A stretch of 5,390 nucleotides of DNA, taken from positions 1 to 5,390 of the forward strand of contig JAGWYI010000316.1 in the NCBI GenBank assembly GCA_018969455.1, in the 5' to 3' direction. Position 1 is the first letter of the stretch. The number at the start of each line of letters is the position of its first letter. The position numbers and the translations under genes are program-made. This stretch comes from Bacteroidota bacterium (GTDB taxonomy: Bacteria; Bacteroidota; Bacteroidia; Chitinophagales; Saprospiraceae). This document shows positions 1 through 5,390 of the stretch, one piece after another. The notes under the pieces were generated by a model. The model worked only from the letters and a program-made list of their open reading frames with translations. It searched no databases and was not told where the DNA came from.

Positions 1-83
1 GCCGGATTTTGTGGATAAATCAGGATGAATTTCGCTGATTTATAATGATTTATAAAGATCGTTATGCACAAAATCTGGCGGCG
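1..83. repeat. Dispersed intergenic repeat, copy A
   Basis: This 83-base unit aligns without gaps to 2657-2739, with 71 of 83 positions identical by hand count. Its ends form an inverted repeat: GCCGGATTTTGTG at 1-13 and CACAAAATCTGGC at 67-79 match at 12 of 13 positions when one is reverse-complemented. Inside, TGATTTATAA occurs twice in perfect tandem (36-45 and 46-55). It carries no plausible gene. It lies 59 bases past the stop codon of the minus-strand gene ending at 143. The left boundary is uncertain because the copy begins at the window edge. I infer a small palindromic mobile-type or structural repeat; the family name is not known to me. Confidence 0.75.
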
Positions 84-100
84 TAAAGTATAGATTATTT

Positions 101-132
101 AAAGACTGCCCCTTTTTCAGGAAGCAGCCCTT
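101..132 (-). terminator. Weak hairpin after the stop of the 143-937 gene
   Basis: Read on the minus strand, this stretch can fold into a stem of about 12 pairs around an 8-base loop (CTGAAAAA). The stem core is CTGC paired with GCAG, and four of the pairs are G-U wobbles. It begins about 10 bases after the TAG stop. There is no clean run of U after the stem (the next bases are AAATAATC), so termination here is only a possibility. Repeat copy A lies just beyond it and could serve instead. Confidence 0.25.
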
Positions 133-142
133 TTATCCGTGT

Positions 143-937
143 CTATTTTTTAGATTTTTTATTGGAAATCGTGTTGAGCGCCATTCCCAGCCCCAGGCGA
201 AATCCGGATTGGTTCATGTTCAAATTACTGACTTCCCGAACAAAAAGATTGTATACGAACTCTAGATAAAGTTTACCAAAGTTCAAACCAGTTGTAAATC
301 CCAGTTCAGGTTGCGTAGAAGGGTTTAAACTTTGCAACCTTTTAAAGTTATTGGTAAACTGTTCATATTTTACGTTAATTTCTGCCTGATTGATGCGCAG
401 GTAATTAAGTCTTATAAACATTGCCCAGTAATAAGACTGTCGGGAGAATTTAATTGCCGATTGAAAATAGTACTTATGGTAATTGATATCAAAAACACTG
501 GTATTTGAATTTTTGGAATCAATGATGGATCGATGGCCATAAGCAAAACCTAAATGAGATTGTATTTGAATTTTATCTGCTGGGCTATACATTCCCAAAG
601 AAGCGCCCAATTCGTGGCAATTTTGATATTTGAAGGTATAAGTTGTATAGGTGGGACCGGGAGTGCCAAAATTAAAACTTGTATAGTTTATGTTTTTGGG
701 TTCGAATCCCATGTAACTGATTAATATCGATGTGAATTTGGTGGGGCTATAGGCGGCGTGGCAGGACAGCCCTCCTACCTTAGCACCAAAATGGTATCCT
801 ACCAATAAATCCAAATCCCCTTTTTGCTTCAAGGAAAGGACGTCGAATGGCATGGGGTTGAGTGTGGATTGAGCGCGGGATTTAAAAACTGCGCATAAAA
901 TCAGGATGATGGAAAATTGGCGTATATAATTTTTCAT
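143..937 (-). CDS. Exported protein of unknown function, probable outer-membrane beta-barrel
   Basis: This encodes a 264-residue protein whose specific role I do not recognise. The frame is open further upstream to an ATG at 1030, but the start at 937 is preferred. It places a typical export signal at the very N-terminus: charged MKNYIRQF, hydrophobic SIILILCAVF, then a likely signal peptidase I site SRA|QS around residue 22. The upstream extension also covers the likely promoter region. The mature part is rich in Tyr, Phe, Asn and Gly, with alternating polar and hydrophobic stretches such as LDLLVGYHFG, FTSILISYMGF and KLYLEFVYNLF. This suggests an outer-membrane beta-barrel. The early LSLKQKGDLDLLVG followed by HAAYSPTKF resembles, from memory, a common uncharacterised Bacteroidota barrel family. 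No catalytic motif, T9SS tail or PorP/SprF signature is visible. The protein ends in a basic NKKSKK. It is the last gene in the row and is probably transcribed alone. Confidence 0.8.
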   Translation of the reverse strand: MKNYIRQFSIILILCAVFKSRAQSTLNPMPFDVLSLKQKGDLDLLVGYHFGAKVGGLSCHAAYSPTKFTSILISYMGFEPKNINYTSFNFGTPGPTYTTYTFKYQNCHELGASLGMYSPADKIQIQSHLGFAYGHRSIIDSKNSNTSVFDINYHKYYFQSAIKFSRQSYYWAMFIRLNYLRINQAEINVKYEQFTNNFKRLQSLNPSTQPELGFTTGLNFGKLYLEFVYNLFVREVSNLNMNQSGFRLGLGMALNTISNKKSKK

Positions 938-989
938 AGGGGTTGGGTTGAGTGGAAATTGGTTTTTATGCTGTGTTTGATTGATTGAA

Positions 990-1037
990 CAAAATAAAGC
1001 TAATTGATGGTTTTTTCTCAATCTTTCCACAAAATTA
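990..1037 (-). promoter_or_regulatory. Candidate Bacteroidota-type promoter(s) for the 143-937 gene
   Basis: The primary sigma factor of Bacteroidota prefers a -7 box TAnnTTTG with a TTG-containing -33 element about 19-21 bases upstream. On the minus strand, TAATTTTG at 1037-1030 matches the -7 box exactly but has no clear TTG at the right distance. A second candidate, TTATTTTG at 997-990, has one mismatch but does have a TTG at 1021-1019, 21 bases upstream. They would give leaders of roughly 85 or 45 bases before the ATG at 937. AT-rich DNA produces such matches by chance, so either or both may be false. Confidence 0.3.
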
Positions 1038-1232
1038 GGTTAGAAAGTGTTTTAAAACCTTGAAATGCGGACAGGCAAAGATTTTAAAGCCATGCTGCAA
1101 TTATTTTTTCGGCAATATCCCATGGCTATTCCCTCGAAATAAAGCCTTACCTGGCGCCAAAAACTTTCCCTTTCATCTATCCGGAGGATATAAACCGTTT
1201 CTTACGGGTTCCGTTTCTTTGTCGAAACAATA

Positions 1233-1265
1233 CCGCCCGGATTTTGCGGAGCAAAATTCGGGCGG
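1233..1265 (-). terminator. Strong 15-bp hairpin downstream of the peroxidase gene
   Basis: Arms at 1233-1247 and 1251-1265 are complementary at 14 of 15 positions, with a 3-base loop between them. The one unmatched position would be a G-U pair in plus-strand RNA but an A-C mismatch in minus-strand RNA. The stem begins 41 bases past the peroxidase stop and is followed on the minus strand by TATTGTTTCG, which is only mildly U-rich. A transcription terminator or 3'-end stabiliser for the peroxidase transcript is the simplest reading. The left arm contains CCGGATTTTG (1237-1246), the same 10 bases that begin both copies of the dispersed repeat, so it may instead be a short relative of that element. 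Confidence 0.45.
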
Positions 1266-1306
1266 AGGAACATTTAGCAATACCTGGGTTTTGAAAATCC
1301 TCAGGG

Positions 1307-2488
1307 TTATTGTTTGAACGGGTTGGAATAACGCTTGTCGGTCAGGCTGGATTGATCTGTGAGTGTATTCAAGAATGCGATGATGTTTTGTTTGTCTGTT
1401 GGAGACAGGAAATCATGCTTTGGCACGCCATTGACTTTTAATTGGCTGCTCAGGTTAGGGTGGTTTTTGATGCCTGTGTTGTAGTGTTCGAGCACGTCAT
1501 CCAGGGTTTTGAGACTACCGTCGTGCATATAGGGCGCTGTGATTGCAATGTTGCGCAAGGTTGGCACCTTGAATTTTGCCATATCAGATGTAATCTTTGT
1601 TTGACCACCCACCCCTTGGTCGGGATAGACCTCGTACAAACCGTTGTTGCCCGAGTACAATGCAGGGCGGCCCATATTGGCGGTGTGGCAGCTGGCGCAA
1701 TGGGTCATAAACAGCGCTTTTCCCTTGTTTTCTTCTGAAGTGAAGCCGGAAAAATTGGCGGAATAGGATGCGATGTTGCCGTAATTGTTGGGGATTTTAT
1801 TGGCTTCAAGATCAAACTTGCTGTTGTAAGAGCCCATGGCATTTACAAAATTGGACAATGCATCCAATACGCGATCGAAGGAAACGGTTTGGTCACCGAA
1901 TGCCTTGGTGAAAAGCGGTGCATAGTAATCCTGGTTTTGAACGGCAGCAACGATTTCGTTGCCGTGCATGTTCATTTCTAAAGGATTGGTGATCGACCCG
2001 GTGCTTTGGTCTTTGGCAGTTGCTGCCCGGTTGTCCCAAAAGAAACGGATGGCGCTTGATCCATTGAGGTCGGTGCCATAATAAGCCGAGAAGTTGGCTA
2101 CGGAGTACAGGGAAATGGAATTGCGTTCACCCACTGAATTGTTTACGCCCAGGCTGAATTGGCGCTCATCACCAAATGCAATATTTTGTTTGTGGCAAGA
2201 CCCGCAGGAGATCGTACCGTCTTTTGATAATTTTGTGTCATAAAATAATACACGACCAAGAATGGCTTTATCCCGTTCGGACGCACGCGCAAAAAGACCG
2301 GCATTGCGGAGGTGTTGTGGAAGTTCCACGGTGTAATCATCGGGCAAATCGGGCAGGTTCAAGGTTTTGTCTAAGACGGCTTTTTCCTCTTTGCTGTAGT
2401 AATTGAAATTAAATTCTGGTTCGGAATTGCATGAGAACAGCACCACCAGGGTAAAAAACAGGGTTGGGTACAGAAGCGTTTTTTTCAT
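1307..2488 (-). CDS. Di-haem cytochrome c peroxidase / MauG-family lipoprotein
   Basis: This 393-residue protein probably reduces hydrogen peroxide, or carries out a related MauG-type oxidation, in the periplasm using electrons from the respiratory chain. The N-terminus MKKTLLYPTL, a hydrophobic run and a lipobox LFSC (Cys20) indicate a lipid-anchored protein. Two c-type haem sites are plain: CGSCH at 95-99 and CASCH at 264-268, one per cytochrome domain, as in the bacterial CCP/MauG family. Other family hallmarks are GERNSISLYSVANF (120-133), FWDNRA (150-155, with the Trp expected between the haems), NPLEM (168-172, with the conserved Glu171) and TAPYMHDG (317-324). Met321 is the likely distal ligand of the high-potential haem, which favours a classical peroxidase over MauG proper, where a Tyr is used. 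Residue roles are assigned from family memory, not alignment. The ATG at 2488 is supported by the signal sequence directly after it. Upstream and downstream gaps of 265 and 369 bases suggest a single-gene transcript. No partner such as MbnP is visible, so the substrate is open. Confidence 0.93.
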   Translation of the reverse strand: MKKTLLYPTLFFTLVVLFSCNSEPEFNFNYYSKEEKAVLDKTLNLPDLPDDYTVELPQHLRNAGLFARASERDKAILGRVLFYDTKLSKDGTISCGSCHKQNIAFGDERQFSLGVNNSVGERNSISLYSVANFSAYYGTDLNGSSAIRFFWDNRAATAKDQSTGSITNPLEMNMHGNEIVAAVQNQDYYAPLFTKAFGDQTVSFDRVLDALSNFVNAMGSYNSKFDLEANKIPNNYGNIASYSANFSGFTSEENKGKALFMTHCASCHTANMGRPALYSGNNGLYEVYPDQGVGGQTKITSDMAKFKVPTLRNIAITAPYMHDGSLKTLDDVLEHYNTGIKNHPNLSSQLKVNGVPKHDFLSPTDKQNIIAFLNTLTDQSSLTDKRYSNPFKQ

Positions 2489-2522
2489 GGATTGTGAGAG
2501 ATTGTGGGTTGTAAAATCTGAA

Positions 2523-2530
2523 TAAAGGTA
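2523..2530 (-). promoter_or_regulatory. Candidate -7 box of the peroxidase gene
   Basis: On the minus strand TACCTTTA (2530-2523) matches the Bacteroidota TAnnTTTG box except at the last base. It would start transcription roughly 25-30 bases before the ATG at 2488, a sensible leader length. The -33 region holds only a T-run (TTTT about 19 bases upstream) rather than a clear TTTG, so support is weak. No operator-like palindrome is evident next to it. Confidence 0.22.
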
Positions 2531-2647
2531 CGGAAAAAGATTTGTCAGAAAATAGTAAAAACTGGGAAACGAAATCTTTTAACAAATCTATAACGTTCCT
2601 GTGGGGAATATCGTTGGGTGGAGGGGGACAAAATGTATGTACGTGTA

Positions 2648-2739
2648 GCCGGATTTGCCGGATTTTGTGATAAAATCAGGATGAATTTTGCTGGTTTATA
2701 AGGATTTATACAGATCGTTATGTTCAAAACCTGGTTGCG
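2648..2739. repeat. Dispersed intergenic repeat, copy B
   Basis: The core 2657-2739 aligns without gaps to 1-83 (71 of 83 identical, same orientation). Just before it, GCCGGATTT at 2648-2656 is a direct 9-base duplication of the element's first bases at 2657-2665. The inner tandem repeat is decayed here: TGGTTTATAA (2692-2701) then GGATTTATAC (2702-2711). The inverted ends are also weaker, with about 8 of 13 matching, so this copy looks more diverged from a palindromic ancestor than copy A. It ends 14 bases past the stop of the PorE-like gene, in the gap before the peroxidase gene. Its position fits a 3'-UTR element of the upstream operon. Confidence 0.8.
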
Positions 2740-2753
2740 AAATTTAAAAAAAA

Positions 2754-4796
2754 TTATTCCAGGATGGTGAAGGTTGTTCGGCGGTTGGTCTGGTGTTCCG
2801 ATTCTGTGCAACGGTTGCAGGCGCAGTTGACAGCCGGAGCGGATTCTCCAAAACCTTTAGCGGAGAGTCTTTCTTCCGGGATACCTTTTGCGATGAGGTA
2901 TTCAACGGCGCTTTGTGCCCTGCGTTGGGAAAGTTCCTGGTTATAAGCGTCATTGCCCCTGCAGTCGGTATGGCTTCCCAGTTGGATTCGAATACCTGGA
3001 TTTTGATTTAAAACTTCGGCCAGTTTGTTTAGGGTTGGTTCGGCATCGGGGCGGATGTCCCATTTGTCGTAATCGTAGTAAATGTTGTCGAGTACAATTT
3101 CCTTGTTTCTGAAAATTTTATCCACCACGATTTCCAGTTCGAATATTTGAGTTGGGTTATTAGGGTCTTTGGCGATTCCTTTGGTTGAAAAACGGGCATA
3201 ATTGGACAGGTAATTGTCCATAGAGGCGGTAAACGAGTAATCGGTTTGTTCGGTCAGTTCGAGGCGCACCGGGCCATCTGGCGGGGTAACGAGTTGTTGT
3301 TTTTTGGATCCAAAAGTTAGGGTAAGTTTGGAACCGGGCAGTGGTTTACGGCCAAGAATTTTGCTGTTTGGATCGTCGGGTGTTAGATAAATTTTTTCCA
3401 GGACGTATACATCCAAAATAATTTTGTAAGTGAGTGTTTTATTTTGAGTTGAATCGCTTTGGGGTGGTTTTGGGTTTGGGACGACTTGTTCGAAGCGGTA
3501 AATATCATCACCGCCTTTTCCGCCGGGTCGGTTGGAGCTGAAAAAGCCATCGCGCAAGCGGGTTCCTGGTTTGGGTGATTTTTCGTTGGCATTGGTGTAA
3601 TTGTGCCCAACGACGAAGCTGAAGTCATCGGCGCCGCTGTTGATGGGCGCTTTCAGGTTTTGCGGGGGAGTCCAGGTATTTTTGTCGGTTTTATAAGTTC
3701 GGAAAATGTCGAGGCCGCCCATACCAGTCCATCCGTCTGAGGCGAAATAAAGGGTGTCTTTGTCAAAGGTAGGGAAAAGTTCATTTCCGGTGGAGTTGAT
3801 GTTGCGGCTCAGCAGTTGGGGTTCGTCCCATCCGGATTCGGTGAATTGGTTTCGGGAAGCGTAGAACAAGTCGTACCCGCCCCATGCATCGGGGTCATTT
3901 GCTGCAAAGAAAAGGGTATTTCCATCGGCGCTGAGGGCTGGGTGGAGGTAGTTTATTTTTTCTTTTTGGAAAGGGAAGGGTATTGGATCGGACCAGGCTC
4001 CGTCTGTATTTTTTTCGGAGAAATAAATTTTACAAAATGCATCATTGCCTTTAAAAGCTTCAATGGAACGCACAAAAAACACCTGGGATCCTGTTCGATT
4101 GAAGCAGGCAGTTCCTTCGTGTCGGCTGGTATTTAAATGGTTGTCAAAAATTTGTGGACTTGCTTCATCGGGTTCAACGATGAGCAAGTCCATAAATTTG
4201 TTTCCGGTCCAGGCATAATTTTCGGCGCCTTTACCCAATGCCCGGTCGCTTGTAAAAACAATGCGGCCATCGGCATAGAGGGTGGGAGCAAAATCGTTTT
4301 GTGGGCTATTAAAAGGGACGGTTTGTAAAGAATATCCACTTTGGGGCGCCTGTTTCAGCCAATCTTCTGCTACGGCACAAGCTGTTATTTCTTTTCTGTA
4401 TTCGTAAGGGCTTCCAATTTCGACGCCCAGGTTTTTGAATGCTTCTTTAGCGGTGTTGTATTGTTGCAGCTTTTTGAGTGAGAAAGCCCATGCTTTGAGT
4501 GCGTCGGGGTTGTTGTTGGAATCGTAAGATTTTTTGAACCATTGCAGGGCATTATCATCTTCTCCTTTCAGGCGGTAAGAATCTCCGATGAGGAATTCGC
4601 GCAGCGCTTTTTCTGATCGCAGTTGAGTGTTGGCCAATTCGTTGATTAACAGGGGAATGGCTTCACTATATCGCTTTTGTGCATAGGCTGTTTGGCCATC
4701 CTTAATTTTGATGGTATAAGAACAGCCAAAGCAGCAAACGAGCAGAGCGACCGCCGCGGAGCAGGCGAAGATCGGTATTGATTGTTTTGGAATCAT
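2754..4796 (-). CDS. PorE-like OmpA-family lipoprotein (TPR, PD40 propeller, CRD, OmpA)
   Basis: This 680-residue protein probably tethers an envelope machine, most likely type IX secretion, to peptidoglycan. The N-terminus has a hydrophobic signal and a cysteine-rich lipobox ending CCFGC, with Cys25 the likely lipidated residue. TPR-like helices span about 33-125. Beta-propeller (WD40/PD40) blades run from about 165 to 436, with repeated signatures such as DGRIVFTSDR (176-185), DGNTLFFAAND (291-301), DTLYFASDGW (347-356) and GFFSSNRPGGKGGDD (417-431). A carboxypeptidase-regulatory-like beta domain covers about 455-560. An OmpA C-terminal domain covers about 567-680: LGSHTD (606-611), LSQRRA (622-627), GFGESAP (648-654) and NRRTTF (671-676). 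Asp611 and Arg626 keep the spacing of the residues that bind diaminopimelate in OmpA. The domain order and approximate length match Porphyromonas PorE (PG1058). Bacteroidota carry several paralogues of this design, so true orthology is unproven and no symbol is given. It lies 12 bases after the T9SS cargo gene, evidently in one operon. Cys612, 658, 660 and 663 cluster around the OmpA domain. Confidence 0.9.
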   Translation of the reverse strand: MIPKQSIPIFACSAAVALLVCCFGCSYTIKIKDGQTAYAQKRYSEAIPLLINELANTQLRSEKALREFLIGDSYRLKGEDDNALQWFKKSYDSNNNPDALKAWAFSLKKLQQYNTAKEAFKNLGVEIGSPYEYRKEITACAVAEDWLKQAPQSGYSLQTVPFNSPQNDFAPTLYADGRIVFTSDRALGKGAENYAWTGNKFMDLLIVEPDEASPQIFDNHLNTSRHEGTACFNRTGSQVFFVRSIEAFKGNDAFCKIYFSEKNTDGAWSDPIPFPFQKEKINYLHPALSADGNTLFFAANDPDAWGGYDLFYASRNQFTESGWDEPQLLSRNINSTGNELFPTFDKDTLYFASDGWTGMGGLDIFRTYKTDKNTWTPPQNLKAPINSGADDFSFVVGHNYTNANEKSPKPGTRLRDGFFSSNRPGGKGGDDIYRFEQVVPNPKPPQSDSTQNKTLTYKIILDVYVLEKIYLTPDDPNSKILGRKPLPGSKLTLTFGSKKQQLVTPPDGPVRLELTEQTDYSFTASMDNYLSNYARFSTKGIAKDPNNPTQIFELEIVVDKIFRNKEIVLDNIYYDYDKWDIRPDAEPTLNKLAEVLNQNPGIRIQLGSHTDCRGNDAYNQELSQRRAQSAVEYLIAKGIPEERLSAKGFGESAPAVNCACNRCTESEHQTNRRTTFTILE

Positions 4797-4808
4797 AGCA
4801 AAGCGGTA

Positions 4809-5390
4809 TTACTTCAGAATGGCAATTTTGCCAAGGGAACGGTTGCCTTGCAAGTCGTAATATTCGATTAAATAAAGTCCGGCTGGCAGGTTATCGGTAT
4901 TAATGCAGAAGAAACTGTTGTTTTGGGAGATGGTAGCCAAACGGGTACCGTTGTTATCATAGAGGTTGAGGCAGCCCAAACCTTCAGGCGCCTGTACAAA
5001 AAACTGATTGGAAGCGGGGTTGGGGTAGATAGATAAAATTTTGTTAGTAGGTTCGGTACTTGCTACCGTACAGTCATAATTGGGATCATAATCAACAGTT
5101 GTTGCATAAAAAGCGGTACAACCGTTGGCGGGGTCGGTTATTAGAAGCCCGTAAGCTCCATCGGTGAGCGCGCAATACCGAAGTTGGTTGGCGCCTGGAA
5201 TGGGTTGGTTGTTGAGGAACCATTGTGCCGACCAGGGTTTTGGAATATTAAAAGTATCGGCGAGGAAAAGCAGATTGTTTTTATTGAGGAACAGTGGTGT
5301 TTGGGGTGCTGGAAATATCTGAACAAAAGCCGAATCCGAGATGGCCTGGCATCCATTTGCATTTGAAACCAGCACCTGATAAAATCCGTT
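4809..5390 (-). CDS. T9SS cargo protein with type A sorting domain (C-terminal part only)
   Basis: Only the last 193 residues are visible; the frame stays open to the right edge, so the true start lies outside the window. The visible part begins at the end of an Ig-like/PKD-type domain (GFYQVLVSNANGC). A second such segment follows (AQWFLNNQPIPGAN, then DGAYGLLITDPANGC). The last 76 residues or so form a type A sorting domain: ILSIYPNPASNQ at about 118-129, LPAGLY at about 168-173 and the terminal KIAILK. In T9SS such a domain directs passage across the outer membrane and is normally removed as the protein is attached to the surface or released. The function of the missing N-terminal part cannot be told: an adhesin, an enzyme or a large repeat protein are all possible. 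It is the first visible gene of the operon with the PorE-like lipoprotein. Confidence 0.92.
   Translation of the reverse strand, partial: NGFYQVLVSNANGCQAISDSAFVQIFPAPQTPLFLNKNNLLFLADTFNIPKPWSAQWFLNNQPIPGANQLRYCALTDGAYGLLITDPANGCTAFYATTVDYDPNYDCTVASTEPTNKILSIYPNPASNQFFVQAPEGLGCLNLYDNNGTRLATISQNNSFFCINTDNLPAGLYLIEYYDLQGNRSLGKIAILK

Larger units (their letters stand above)
938..1306. other. 369-base non-coding gap between two minus-strand genes
   Basis: The right part, next to the peroxidase stop, holds an imperfect hairpin at 1283-1305 (CCTG paired with CAGG) and the strong hairpin at 1233-1265. The left part, nearest the gene starting at 937, is AT-rich and carries the candidate promoter. 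The middle (about 1060-1230) shows no convincing gene. An 85-codon plus-strand frame (1060-1317) and a 49-codon minus-strand frame (1055-1201) lack recognisable motifs, and the plus-strand frame runs into the end of the peroxidase gene. GTTTC at 1213-1217 and GAAAC at 1224-1228 form a minor 5-bp inverted repeat. Confidence 0.6.

Noticed and set aside
938..1030. N-terminal extension of the 143-937 gene to an ATG at 1030 (31 extra residues)
   Set aside because: It would bury a good signal peptide inside the protein and overlap the candidate promoter boxes, so the start at 937 is favoured.
1055..1201. 49-codon minus-strand open stretch containing ESFWRQVRLYFEG, which faintly recalls transposase N-termini
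   Set aside because: It is short, lacks a start codon near its beginning, has no helix-turn-helix or catalytic motif, and lengths like this occur by chance. A translated search could still reveal an insertion-sequence remnant.
1060..1317. 85-codon plus-strand open frame in the gap upstream of the 143-937 gene
   Set aside because: It spans the strong hairpin, overlaps the 3' end of the peroxidase gene on the other strand, and shows no signal, domain or credible composition. A homology search finding conserved matches would reopen it.
1442..1738. Plus-strand frame of 98 codons inside the peroxidase gene
   Set aside because: It is antisense to a gene with well-conserved haem motifs and has no features of its own, so it is a shadow frame.
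2591..2615. Possible small hairpin (ACG-TTCC with GGAA-CGT) between the repeat and the peroxidase promoter
   Set aside because: The stem is short and interrupted, has no relation to a gene end or start, and is likely chance.
2735..2756. Run of T on the minus strand straight after the PorE-like stop, as a rho-independent terminator tail
   Set aside because: No stable hairpin precedes the T-run; the sequence before it is the coding end of the OmpA domain.
3816..4136. Plus-strand frame of 106 codons inside the PorE-like gene
   Set aside because: It is antisense to the propeller-coding region, with composition explained by the Gly/Asp-rich blades on the real strand.

Overview
The window looks like chromosomal DNA of a Bacteroidota bacterium, perhaps of the Saprospiria/Chitinophagia kind, although the class cannot be fixed from this much sequence. 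The grounds are a type IX secretion (T9SS) type A sorting domain, an OmpA/PD40/TPR lipoprotein of the PorE kind, an export signal ending in A-Q-S, start sites without clear Shine-Dalgarno sequences, and candidate promoters resembling the Bacteroidota TAnnTTTG box.

All four genes that can be supported lie on the minus strand, so they read from right to left. (1) 5390-4809 is the 3' part of a secreted T9SS cargo protein: Ig-like segments followed by a type A C-terminal sorting domain. (2) After only 12 bases comes 4796-2754, a 680-residue PorE-like lipoprotein (TPR, PD40 beta-propeller, carboxypeptidase-regulatory-like domain, OmpA peptidoglycan-binding domain). These two almost certainly share a transcript. 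(3) After 265 non-coding bases comes 2488-1307, a di-haem cytochrome c peroxidase/MauG-family lipoprotein. (4) After 369 non-coding bases comes 937-143, a small exported protein of unknown function, probably an outer-membrane beta-barrel.

The least explained signal is between the genes. An 83-base element occurs twice (1-83 and 2657-2739) in the same orientation, with 71 of 83 positions identical and no gaps. Each copy lies just downstream of a gene's stop codon. The left copy has near-perfect terminal inverted repeats (12 of 13) and a perfect 10-base tandem repeat inside it. Its end sequence CCGGATTTTG occurs a third time in one arm of a strong 15-bp hairpin at 1233-1265, downstream of the peroxidase gene. 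This suggests a small dispersed palindromic (MITE- or REP-like) element family that may have been used as 3'-end signals.

The genes fit a cell-envelope theme: a T9SS cargo, a T9SS-type periplasmic lipoprotein, a periplasmic peroxidase and an outer-membrane protein. Only the first two are close enough to imply a working link. I see no RNA gene, CRISPR array, intact insertion sequence or defence system, and no strong evidence of a wholly new system.
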